Source of the DNA: Nitrospirota bacterium
GTDB lineage: Bacteria; Nitrospirota; Thermodesulfovibrionia; Thermodesulfovibrionales; UBA6898
Reading direction: 5' to 3'
NCBI GenBank assembly: GCA_016235245.1
Contig: JACRLO010000001.1
Coordinates: forward strand, 124,001-188,000
Length of the DNA: 64,000 bases
The position numbers and the translations under genes were made by a program. This document shows, one piece after another, positions 29,767-37,522 of the stretch. The notes beneath the pieces were generated by a model, which was not told the DNA's origin, did not search any database, and saw only the letters and a list, made by a program, of their open reading frames with translations. Position 1 is the first letter of the stretch. Each line of letters starts with the position of its first letter.

Positions 29767-30453
29767 ATGGCACGCATAATTTTCGATATAGAGACCGCTG
29801 GAAAGGATTTTGATTCCCTGGAGCCGGCCGTTCAGGATTACCTGCTTAAATGGGCTGAGACGGAGGAGGACAAAAAAGACGTAAAGGAGAGCCTCTCATT
29901 CTATCCTCTCACGGCAGAAATCGTTGCGATCGGCATGTACGACCCTGACAAATGCAAAGGATCTGTCTTTTTTCAGAATAATGCTGATCCGCTTCTGCCC
30001 TTTGAAGAAGAAGGCGTTACCTACGAAAACGGCACAGAACAGGAGATCATTCAGCGGTTCTGGGAAACCATAAGGGGCTATAACCAGTTCGTCACCTTTA
30101 ACGGAAGAGGCTTTGACTGTCCCTTTATCATGGTCCGCTCGGCCGTGCATAAGATAAAACCGCTCCGCGACCTGATGCCGAACCGGTATGGCGACGCACA
30201 TATAGACCTTTTTGACCAGCTCACCTTTTTTGGCGCATCACGCAGGAAGTTCAGTCTTGATATGTGGTGCCGGGCCTTTGGTATCAAGAGCCCAAAGGCA
30301 GAAGGCATCACCGGCTATGAGGTGAAAGACCTTTTCAAGGCAGGAAAACATATGGACATTGCCCGGTACTGCGCAGGGGATCTTAAGGCAACCGCCGAAC
30401 TCTTTGCGGTCTGGGAGAATTACATCAGGATACCGAACCAGAAGAAGTATTAA
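29767..30453 (+). CDS. Predicted 3'-5' exonuclease, PolB-like RNase H fold
   Basis: This 228-residue protein has DEDD exonuclease marks: FDIETAG at the N-terminus, FNGRGFDCPFI in the middle and YCAGDLKATAELF near the end. These correspond to Exo I, II and III of the domain found in family B DNA polymerases. The protein is the stand-alone form. DNA or RNA substrate is unknown. Its last four bases overlap the end of the convergent kinase gene. Confidence 0.85.
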   Translation: MARIIFDIETAGKDFDSLEPAVQDYLLKWAETEEDKKDVKESLSFYPLTAEIVAIGMYDPDKCKGSVFFQNNADPLLPFEEEGVTYENGTEQEIIQRFWETIRGYNQFVTFNGRGFDCPFIMVRSAVHKIKPLRDLMPNRYGDAHIDLFDQLTFFGASRRKFSLDMWCRAFGIKSPKAEGITGYEVKDLFKAGKHMDIARYCAGDLKATAELFAVWENYIRIPNQKKY

Positions 30454-31499
30454 CCGTCCAGATATTCATTCACCCTCTCCACCTCAAACCGTTCAGCGGA
30501 AAGAACACTCCTGGCGAAATTAAATATCTTTGTCCTGGCCTCTGCACTCAGGTCAGGATAAAAGACAGGGTTTGCAACAACTGCGCAGCGGAAGGCGAAA
30601 AAGGGAGCGGTCACCTCAACGATCTCCGGATCTCCGGAACACCGGATGTACTCGCTAAAAAACAGCTTCAACCCTTCAAGGTAGGTACCCCTCACCTCAC
30701 CATAATGCCTGACCGAGAAAAAAATGTAGTTGATCACCAAGGCAGTGACGTCATCAGCAGGCTCTCCCCAGGGGCCGCGGCTCCGGTCAAGGAGAATGAA
30801 TTCATGCGTCGCCTCTTTAAACCATATATTCCCCGGATGGAAGTCTCCATGGATCTGAGAAAGCCTTTTATAACGCGGCTTCAGTTTATATGACCAGTCA
30901 ACCGACCTTTTAACAATATCCGCCATCTCTTCATACGGGAGCGTCCCATCAGGATATATGTCAAAGACACCCATGAGGCATTCGCCATGACCAACCGTAT
31001 CACGCAGCTTCCGCCAGTAAAGGGTCTTTGATCCCTTCTTCACCGCATGTATCCTGCCAAGGTAGGCTGCCATTGACCTGATCTTTGCGATGTCCCTGTC
31101 ATCAAGCTGCGCCTTGCCTGCAAAATCAGTCAGGTCATTGAAATAATCCCTGCCTTCGACCTTCTCCATCATGAGATAATATTCTTTTCCGCCGCCGATC
31201 GATTTCACGGTCCCGTCTTCCATCTCTGCAAGCACATCTATTGCGTTCACATGGTTCGGCAGATTGGCATATTCATCAAGGTCCTGGAGAAAGACCGCTG
31301 CCCTGTCAGAGGAATAGTCATGGCCAAAGCCCTCGGACAGAAGCGACTTCACTACATATGATTTAGAGCCCTTCTTTGTCAGCATCTGTACGAGAAACCC
31401 CGATCCCTGGACCCCTGAACCGAGCTTCCTGATCTCTACGTTGCTTATATCCCTGAATTCCTTCAGGACATAGGCCTTTATCGCTTTTTCATTAATCAT
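30450..31499 (-). CDS. APH-family phosphotransferase of unknown substrate
   Basis: The 349-residue protein is an aminoglycoside-phosphotransferase-like kinase. The catalytic loop IHGDFHPGNIWF and the metal site ILLDRSRGPWGEPADDV are both present, and YYLMMEKVEGRDYF is the hinge. Family members phosphorylate small molecules or proteins (choline, homoserine, fructosamine, antibiotics); nothing here identifies the substrate, and there is no resistance context. A DRS replaces the more common DFE/DWE after ILL, a mild deviation. Confidence 0.8.
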   Translation of the reverse strand: MINEKAIKAYVLKEFRDISNVEIRKLGSGVQGSGFLVQMLTKKGSKSYVVKSLLSEGFGHDYSSDRAAVFLQDLDEYANLPNHVNAIDVLAEMEDGTVKSIGGGKEYYLMMEKVEGRDYFNDLTDFAGKAQLDDRDIAKIRSMAAYLGRIHAVKKGSKTLYWRKLRDTVGHGECLMGVFDIYPDGTLPYEEMADIVKRSVDWSYKLKPRYKRLSQIHGDFHPGNIWFKEATHEFILLDRSRGPWGEPADDVTALVINYIFFSVRHYGEVRGTYLEGLKLFFSEYIRCSGDPEIVEVTAPFFAFRCAVVANPVFYPDLSAEARTKIFNFARSVLSAERFEVERVNEYLDG

Positions 31500-31568
31500 A
31501 AATAATTCGTATATCCCTGAATCAGGATATCACAAGAGAACCAGCCTGACAATGGACAGAGACCCAAG

Positions 31569-31715
31569 AGCGGGGACATCGTCATTGCAGAGGTTGACAG
31601 CGAGTTGACCATGAAATAGTTAAAGAAGCACGGGAAGAGCGTCACCCTGATCCCTGCCAAACCTCTCTATAAATCTATCAGGCCGAAAAAAGAGCTCAAG
31701 ATCGCAGAGACATAG
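31569..31715 (+). pseudogene. Decayed LexA/UmuD-like fragment
   Basis: One frame reads SGDIVIAEVDSELTMK, a TAG stop, then LKKHGKSVTLIPAKPLYKSI and a short basic end. This matches the C-terminal peptidase S24 domain of LexA/UmuD proteins (GDIVVA...VDGE.TVKRL..). The catalytic lysine stands just before the stop. There is no N-terminal DNA-binding part and no start. It is a remnant with an internal stop, lying in a 500-bp gap between the kinase gene and the next plus-strand gene. Confidence 0.6.
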
Positions 31716-31730
31716 TAACAGCATTACGGA

Positions 31731-31866
31731 TCATATCGCATCAACTGCTTTGAGTAACCCCACGAATTTGTCGACAAGGATGGGGTTAAAGTCCTTTCCT
31801 GCCAGCTTGTGCAGGAAGGTTACAATTCTTGTAAATTTCAGTTGCAGAAAAAAGTGCAGTCCTTCC
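31731..31866 (-). pseudogene. Possible decayed HD-GYP C-terminal fragment
   Basis: The reverse strand encodes FTRIVTFLHKLAGKDFNPIL followed by VDKFVGLLKAVDA and a stop. GKxFxPxLVxxF is the usual end of HD-GYP phosphodiesterase domains. It is closed upstream by a stop within 50 codons and has no start or HD motif, so I read it as a fragment. Evidence rests on one short motif. Confidence 0.45.
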
Positions 31867-32003
31867 TGTTATCAAGGCCGAAACTAACACTGCACATGTA
31901 AGCTGAACCTTTTCGATCAAGGAGGAACAATCTCAATTCTTTCCATTGACGCATAGAGAATCTTTAGGTCATTATTATCGCAACATGCTGATTTTACGTT
32001 ATT

Positions 32004-32207
32004 ATGAACGATAAGATTTTCATTGGCCTTATTAACAATGCAGCCCTGCTATTGTCACTCGGGCTGATCTACGATATTCTTTACCGTGCTGAACAAACAA
32101 TCCTTCCCCTTCTGAACAAGATCACCCCTGGTCTTATTATTGGTGTGATTGCCATAGTCCTCATGGCTACTCCGACCAAAGGGGAGATAATGGCAGAGAT
32201 TAATTGA
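32004..32207 (+). pseudogene. Truncated 5TM-receptor N-terminus
   Basis: The 67 residues begin MNDKIFIGLINNAALLLSLG and contain TPGLIIGVIAIVLMATP. This resembles the first two helices of 5TMR-LYT sensor domains, which normally continue for three more helices and are joined to kinase or cyclase domains. Here a stop follows directly. It may once have belonged to a signalling protein replaced by the haem-sensor cyclase downstream. A genuine small membrane protein is the alternative. Confidence 0.5.
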
Positions 32208-32283
32208 ACGGATCTCTCCCGAGTCCTGCGATACGTGCATCATTACAGATCACGACTGAAACTTGCTTTTTGGAGCTTATCGA

Positions 32284-33507
32284 ATGAATCTCGAAAAAGA
32301 GACAAAGATTTATCGGACATTCCTGGTATCCGTCAGTCTCACTATCGCCCTATGTCTTTCAGCTGTTTTCCTCGGCTTTTCCATAAGGACAAAGCATCTT
32401 ATATTTGATGAAATCCTGGCAAATGCACGCGCACATTTTAACGACATAGTAATGATGCGCAAGTGGAACGCACGGCATGGTGGAGTTTTTGTAGAAAAGA
32501 AGAACGGCATTGTCTCAAATCCCTATCTCGAAAACCCTGACATAAAGACCGTTGAAGGAAAGATATACACAAAGAAGAACCCGGCTCTCATGACCCGCGA
32601 AATATCTGAATATTTCAAGAAGGAAGACCGGTTCTCGTTTCATATAACCAGTCTGAAACTGATGAATCCCAATAACAGGCCGGATGAATTTGAAATTGAA
32701 GCCCTTAAACAGTTTGAGGGAGGTCTTAAAGAACAGTATACGACAGAACGGGTTAATAACCGCACGTATTTCAGGTATATGGCTCCACTCTATATTGAAC
32801 AAGCCTGCCTCCAATGCCACCGCAGGCAGGAGTATGCAGTTGGTGATGTGCGTGGAGGTATCAGCGTATCCATGGACGTTGAGGAGCTGCAGGGAAAACT
32901 TAAATTCAACGCATTGATAATAGGCCTATTCGCATTAACAACGCTTGTGCTGCTGTTTTCTCTTATCTGGTATTTTACGGCCAGACTTATCAGAAGTATT
33001 TCTGAAGCGCGCAGAAAGATTGAACATATGGCAGTAACCGATGAACTAACAGAGCTGTTTAACAGGAGACAGTTGATGTCGAGGTTCAGGGAAGAATTTT
33101 CACGGGCTGCCCGCCTGCATCTGAACCTGGGATGCATCATATTCGACATTGACAACTTTAAGAAGATTAATGATACATACGGACACCAGAGCGGAGATGC
33201 CGTACTTAAAATAATTGCGGCAAGAACAAAAGAATCGATTCGTAATTACGACGTACTCGGGAGGTATGGCGGGGAGGAATTTCTCTTGATACTGCCTCAC
33301 ACCACAAATGAGGATTTGCTTCAGATAGCAGAAAGGACAAGGCAATTGATTGCAGACAAACAGATTGAAGCCATTTCAGTAACGATAAGCCTCGGAGTAT
33401 CGTATTTGCAGGATGGAGACCAGTCTATAGAATCTCTGATAAAGAGAGCTGATGAAGGTCTTTATGAGGCAAAGCGCTTGGGCAGAAACAGAGTTGTAGC
33501 TGTTTAA
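32284..33507 (+). CDS. Haem-type DUF3365 sensor diguanylate cyclase
   Basis: About 407 residues from the ATG at 32284, eight bases after GGAG (a TTG seven codons earlier is rejected). Layout: membrane helix (about 12-33), periplasmic DUF3365/Tll0287-like domain with a CxxCH haem site at C175, C178 and H179, second helix (about 208-232), then GGDEF with active-site GGEEF at 329-333. An RxxD inhibitory site (RNYD, 320-323) lies upstream, so c-di-GMP product inhibition is expected. The haem suggests redox or gas sensing; this is inferred. Confidence 0.88.
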   Translation: MNLEKETKIYRTFLVSVSLTIALCLSAVFLGFSIRTKHLIFDEILANARAHFNDIVMMRKWNARHGGVFVEKKNGIVSNPYLENPDIKTVEGKIYTKKNPALMTREISEYFKKEDRFSFHITSLKLMNPNNRPDEFEIEALKQFEGGLKEQYTTERVNNRTYFRYMAPLYIEQACLQCHRRQEYAVGDVRGGISVSMDVEELQGKLKFNALIIGLFALTTLVLLFSLIWYFTARLIRSISEARRKIEHMAVTDELTELFNRRQLMSRFREEFSRAARLHLNLGCIIFDIDNFKKINDTYGHQSGDAVLKIIAARTKESIRNYDVLGRYGGEEFLLILPHTTNEDLLQIAERTRQLIADKQIEAISVTISLGVSYLQDGDQSIESLIKRADEGLYEAKRLGRNRVVAV

Positions 33508-33581
33508 CCGATTAGTGTCGTTTGCATGAAATCGATTTTCTGGAATAAATTATTTTGCGCTCATTTAATAATTACCTTATA

Positions 33582-33610
33582 ATGTTATTGAAATTAAACT
33601 TCAATAACAT
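33582..33610. promoter_or_regulatory. Perfect 11-bp inverted repeat before the DUF4143 ATPase gene
   Basis: ATGTTATTGAA, seven bases ATTAAAC, then TTCAATAACAT. The ATPase ATG is ten bases downstream, so a bound protein or a folded RNA would block translation or transcription. The same spacer and nearly the same arms recur at 60136-60164 before a decayed copy of the gene start. Confidence 0.7.
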
Positions 33611-33620
33611 CGGAGAGCTA

Positions 33621-34892
33621 ATGGACTTACAAAGCTTTAACCCTTGGTGGAAGACAGGAAAGATATCCCCTGAGTTTATTGGAAGGAAAAGAAAAATATT
33701 CAAAGAGATTGTTCCGTATATAGACAAGCGCCAGATCGTGCTGTTCACAGGGCTAAGAAGGGTCGGAAAGACAACCCTCATGTATCAGATCATGGATGAA
33801 CTCATCGGAAAGAATACGAACCCTTATCATATTCTCTATTTCTCATTCGACGAGATGAGATACGACCTCGAAGAGATCATCAGACAGTATGAGGCTGAGG
33901 TGCTCCGGGACGATATCTCAAAGAAGAAAGTCTATATATTCCTCGACGAGATACAGAAGCTTGAGGGCTGGCCTTCAAAGGTGAAACTCCTCTATGATGC
34001 AAACCCGAAATTAAAAATATTTCTGACCGGCTCAGCACAGATAACCATGTGGCAAGGCACAAGGGAAAGCCTGGCAGGAAGGTTCTTTGATTTTATGATC
34101 AAACCCCTGGACTTTGAGGAGTACCTTGATTTCAAAGAGGCTGGGATAGACAAGCACAGGGAGAAGATCTTCGAGAAGGATCTGAAGAGGCATATGGCAG
34201 TATTTCTGAAGACCGGTGGGTTTATCGAGGCACTTGATATGGAGGAGCCTGTGCTCAGGAAATACCTCAAAGAGAGCCTTCTTGAGCGGGTTATCTTTGT
34301 GGACATTCCGCAGACCTTTAAGCTCGACCTGCCCGATCTGCTTATGAAGCTGCTGACCATTACTGCTTCAAGGCCAGGCTTTTATCTTGATTACAAAAAT
34401 CTGAGCAATGACCTTAATATTGACCAGCGGACTATTGCAAATTACATCTCATATCTTGAATATGCCCTGTTCCTGCAGAAGCTGTACAATTATTCTCCAA
34501 ATCTCCTCACCAGCGAGAAAAAAGTGAAAAGGCTCTATCTCTGCAATACAGCATTTACGTTGGCGCTGAACCAGCAGGCCGATCTGCCGGCAGTACTTGA
34601 GCAGTTCTTTGTAAACAGCCTCAATGCCAAGTTCTTTCTGAAGACCCCGCAGAAAGAGGAGATCGACATAATCCATGCCCATGATAATATTGTGCTGCCA
34701 GTGGAGATTAAGATCAAGGCAAAGATAGGCAGGGATGATGTGAAGACACTATTTAAATTCCTTGAGAGGAACAAGCTTAACAAGGCTCTGCTTGTCACCC
34801 TTGACACTGAGACGAAATTCGAGATGGAGGGCCTTTTGATCGAGGCTATTCCTTATTGGAAATACTGGAGCATCAGGAATAAGATAAGCTGA
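33621..34892 (+). CDS. DUF4143/AAA_14 family ATPase
   Basis: From the ATG at 33621 (423 residues, MDLQSFNPWW) this is a complete AAA_14 plus DUF4143 ATPase. Walker A is GLRRVGKTT (44-52), Walker B is KVYIFLDEIQKL, and FLTGSAQIT is sensor I. The C-terminal DUF4143 part has YISYLEYALFLQKLYNY and a restriction-like fold with EIDIIHAHDNIVLPVEIKIK. The family is abundant in anaerobes; its cellular role is unclear. In-frame codons upstream would run through the palindrome and are not used. Confidence 0.87.
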   Translation: MDLQSFNPWWKTGKISPEFIGRKRKIFKEIVPYIDKRQIVLFTGLRRVGKTTLMYQIMDELIGKNTNPYHILYFSFDEMRYDLEEIIRQYEAEVLRDDISKKKVYIFLDEIQKLEGWPSKVKLLYDANPKLKIFLTGSAQITMWQGTRESLAGRFFDFMIKPLDFEEYLDFKEAGIDKHREKIFEKDLKRHMAVFLKTGGFIEALDMEEPVLRKYLKESLLERVIFVDIPQTFKLDLPDLLMKLLTITASRPGFYLDYKNLSNDLNIDQRTIANYISYLEYALFLQKLYNYSPNLLTSEKKVKRLYLCNTAFTLALNQQADLPAVLEQFFVNSLNAKFFLKTPQKEEIDIIHAHDNIVLPVEIKIKAKIGRDDVKTLFKFLERNKLNKALLVTLDTETKFEMEGLLIEAIPYWKYWSIRNKIS

Positions 34893-35386
34893 ATATCACG
34901 TTTTTATCACGTTCAGAGGGGGAGACACATGCAGAAACCGTGTAACCCTTGAAAAGATTGGCGGTCCCAACGGGAATCGAACCCGTGTTTTAGCCTTGAG
35001 AGCCCTAAATGGGCAATTTTGCTAAGTGGGCCTTCTACCTGTATTTTTATGAATTATACACTATTTTCAAGGAGTTTTGTCATTCCATCCTTTGCGGTAT
35101 TTTCCCGCATTTTATACCTATTTGGAAATTATTGGCTACATTTTGGCTACAGTGTCCAGCGGGAAAATATGGCGGCATCGCCTCTTAAATCCAGCCTTTT
35201 TCGCCACCGTAAATGAGCCGACAAGTCGGACATGGCTACCATTTGACTCTTGATTTAGGCTTGTCATATTTCATGGCCAAAACAGCCATTGACGTAATCC
35301 ATGCCTTAATTATGCTTTGTGTGGTGGAATGCAAGCATTACAATTCAAGTCCAAGCCTTCTTATACGCAGGCATGCAAGCACATAT
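34893..35386. other. Gene-free stretch around the tRNA-Glu fragment
   Basis: Apart from the tRNA-Glu 3' fragment I see no gene here. Next to the fragment is an AT-rich stretch with repeated TTGGCTACA (near 35133-35150), which is common beside element ends but not diagnostic. Short open frames in 35019-35627 have no ribosome binding site and no recognisable protein. Confidence 0.5.
34959..35004 (-). repeat. 3' half of a tRNA-Glu gene, probable integration scar (att-like)
   Basis: Reverse strand: anticodon loop CTCTCAA (anticodon CUC), 3' anticodon strand, full T-arm ACGGG-TTCGATT-CCCGT, acceptor 3' strand TGGGACC, G and CCA. The D-arm, the 5' acceptor strand and the 5' anticodon strand are absent; the sequence to the right does not pair. 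Tyrosine-recombinase elements often use this very half of a tRNA gene as attachment core, so this is probably a leftover junction. No integrase gene is visible. Confidence 0.65.
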
Positions 35387-35857
35387 TTATCGCCGCAATG
35401 TCGCTATCAGTCGTTTTGGCTGGAGCAGCAGGTCAACAGCATCCATGGGTGACATTACAAAAATCTTAGCTGCTGTCAGCGCTTCCACGGAACACCCCTC
35501 CTTCAGACAGACAACAACCCCTATGCCTGCAGCTTTAAGCATCCGGGCATCGTTGTTCCCGTTTCCTATTGCAACAACCTTTTCGGCGCCCAGAGATAAG
35601 ACATATCGCTCTTTCTGTCCGGTGTGATCCGGGCCGTCAAGAATATGAACTGTGCACTTAATACCCTCAAGCTCCTTGTGTGCTTTGCCAAAGGTATCGG
35701 AGGTCAGCACATGCACATGAACTTTTTCTGCAAGTTCGTTAAGTTTTTCTCGAACACCTGATAGAAGAACTCCATCCTCGGAAAGGGTGCCGGAAAAGTC
35801 AGAAACAAAATGGTCTATATCCAGTCGTATATTGCCTGGAATTTCAACACTGATCAT
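35387..35857 (-). CDS. Soluble HAD-family protein resembling P-type ATPase core (COG4087-like)
   Basis: This 156-residue protein has a HAD fold. DFSGTLSEDG takes the place of the DxDGT motif I, TSDT is motif II, and AIGNGNNDARMLKAAGIGVV is the motif III/IV aspartate loop typical of P-type ATPases and Cof phosphatases. There is no cap domain and no membrane segment. Such soluble pieces are grouped as COG4087; substrate unknown. Motif I has Ser where the second Asp usually stands, as in P-type ATPases, so phosphatase activity may be weak. Confidence 0.78.
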   Translation of the reverse strand: MISVEIPGNIRLDIDHFVSDFSGTLSEDGVLLSGVREKLNELAEKVHVHVLTSDTFGKAHKELEGIKCTVHILDGPDHTGQKERYVLSLGAEKVVAIGNGNNDARMLKAAGIGVVVCLKEGCSVEALTAAKIFVMSPMDAVDLLLQPKRLIATLRR

Positions 35858-35974
35858 GCTTCATAGTATATCAATTGCTGAAATCTAAAACATATTGCAT
35901 AATTCTATACATAACATGCCTTGCATCGAGATAAACTATTTTACTCATATAGTATAACTATTCGATAATTATGT

Positions 35975-36520
35975 ATGGATTTGAAATTAACTCACTTTTC
36001 TTCTGCTGATTGCAGGCCAAGCCATTCAAGGGCTATCGAGAGGGGCAGTGGTAACATTATTGTAATCCGTGATCTGCCTGTAAGCACTCATGTAAAGCCA
36101 CTTTTATGGATAATGGCCGGGTCTATTCCTGTAATCGCTGTCGTCAGCGTTATCACATCGCAGAGTTTTATTGCCGTTCTCGCTCTTATTCTTGTTATTC
36201 TCGGTTCAATTGCATTCATGTCACGGCAGGCTATCACGGAAATCAACCTTGCTGACAGGATGATCAGAAAGACATGGAGGATAGGAGCCTATGCGAGACA
36301 GAAGGTTTATCCCCTTGAAGACTTTGTGACTGTAGAAATAAGAGACAAGGGCCGAATGATAGAAGGCTATTCGCTTCCTTTGTTTTCCGTGCAACTTATT
36401 GGAAGAGGGAAAGAGATCGCAATATATTCGACGAATGATTCCGAAGAAGCAAAGGTCATGCAAGCAGAAGTTGCAGCCTTTCTGAAACAATCCGCGCTAT
36501 CGACACAGCGAGTTCAATAA
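35975..36520 (+). CDS. Membrane protein with PH-like tail, unknown function
   Basis: The 181 residues have two adjacent hydrophobic helices (about residues 41-60 and 64-83, PLLWIMAGSIPVIAVVSVI and VLALILVILGSIAFM), followed by a beta-rich domain with NLADRMIRKTWRIG and KEIAIYSTNDSEEA that could be a bacterial PH-like domain. I do not recognise a named family. It ends 17 bp before the LysR gene on the same strand. Confidence 0.6.
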   Translation: MDLKLTHFSSADCRPSHSRAIERGSGNIIVIRDLPVSTHVKPLLWIMAGSIPVIAVVSVITSQSFIAVLALILVILGSIAFMSRQAITEINLADRMIRKTWRIGAYARQKVYPLEDFVTVEIRDKGRMIEGYSLPLFSVQLIGRGKEIAIYSTNDSEEAKVMQAEVAAFLKQSALSTQRVQ

Positions 36521-36537
36521 GTTATTCTACTTCCATA

Positions 36538-37419
36538 ATGGACATACACCATCTCAGGGTTTTTGCGGCGGTATTCAAACATAAGAGCTTTTCGAAGGCT
36601 GCTGAGGAGCTTAACCTCACCCAGCCGACGGTAAGCGATCATATCAGGTCACTTGAAGAAGAACTGAATTGCAAACTCTTCGACCGGCTGAGCAGGCGAA
36701 TCATCCCTACCAAAGAAGCTGCTGTTCTCATAGGAAAGGCTCAGGAGATTATAGACAGGGTCGAGGGATTCAGGGATGTTCTCGGAGAGTTCAGAAAAGA
36801 CCTTTCTGGCCATCTCGTTATCGGCGCCAGCACGATCCCTGGAACATATATTCTTCCCGGCATTACAGCTTCATTCAGGCAAAAGAATTCTTCTGTTCTC
36901 TTTGAGGTCGTTGTTTCTGATTCCCGCGCAATTATTGACAAGGTTGCAGGGGATGACCTACTGGTCGGAATTGTGGGCGCCAAGCTCGAATCAAAACAAG
37001 TTGATTACAGACCTTTTCTTGATGATGAGCTTATTGTGGTTGCATCCGGCTCATTTGACACGAAAAAAAATATCGCTATCGGGGATATTGCCAACCAGCC
37101 CATTGTCATGAGGGAGCAGGGCTCAGGCACAAGAAGAGAATTTGAAAAGATCCTTGAAAAAGCCAGGATCGATTTTCAGCACCTCAATATTGTTGGCATA
37201 TTCGGTTCGACTGATGCCGTTAAACAGGCTGTTAAGGAAGGCATGGGCATCTCGATAATTTCACGCAGGGCCGTGAAGGATGAACTGAAATGCGGCATGC
37301 TCAAAGAAATCACAATCAAGGACGCCGACATGAAGCGGCAGTTCTATATTATCACCCACCGCAAGCGGACCCTTCCGCATATATATAAGATATTTCTGGA
37401 ATATCTGCTTCGGAAATAA
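36538..37419 (+). CDS. LysR-type regulator, selenium-metabolism type
   Basis: This 293-residue LysR protein has a winged HTH (FSKAAEELNLTQPTVSDHIRSLEEEL) and an effector domain beginning LVIGASTIPGTYILPGI. That motif is typical of LysR proteins found beside selenium-metabolism genes (selD, yedF). The effector is unknown. It resembles the second LysR at 49315-50208 in length, start (MDI..L.VF) and C-terminus (R-KRTLPHIYKIFLEYL vs NKNRTLPRIYQSFLLYL), so the two are paralogues. Its neighbours here are a membrane protein and a convergent CbiM gene. Confidence 0.85.
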   Translation: MDIHHLRVFAAVFKHKSFSKAAEELNLTQPTVSDHIRSLEEELNCKLFDRLSRRIIPTKEAAVLIGKAQEIIDRVEGFRDVLGEFRKDLSGHLVIGASTIPGTYILPGITASFRQKNSSVLFEVVVSDSRAIIDKVAGDDLLVGIVGAKLESKQVDYRPFLDDELIVVASGSFDTKKNIAIGDIANQPIVMREQGSGTRREFEKILEKARIDFQHLNIVGIFGSTDAVKQAVKEGMGISIISRRAVKDELKCGMLKEITIKDADMKRQFYIITHRKRTLPHIYKIFLEYLLRK

Positions 37420-37466
37420 TCAATTGCCCTGCGGTGACTACGTTGTCTTATCTATGTTTTCAGGCA

Positions 37467-37506
37467 AATAAGGCCACGTCCATAGAACCTGTGGAGTGGC
37501 CTTATT
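37467..37506. terminator. Bidirectional hairpin between LysR and CbiM genes
   Basis: AATAAGGCCAC (37467-37477) pairs perfectly with GTGGCCTTATT (37496-37506), and inner TCCA/TGGA extends the stem. It lies between convergent genes and its ends are A/T-rich on both strands, so it could end transcripts from both sides. Confidence 0.7.
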
Positions 37507-37522
37507 ATGCCAGATTTTTGCT

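Noticed and set aside
29667-29767. GTGATGGGTAATG-type repeats between the S41 protease and exonuclease genes
   Set aside because: Loose, imperfect inverted repeat with a single occurrence in the window; not enough to call an element.
35019-35627. Several short plus-strand frames after the tRNA-Glu fragment
   Set aside because: No ribosome binding sites; the later ones are antisense to the HAD gene.
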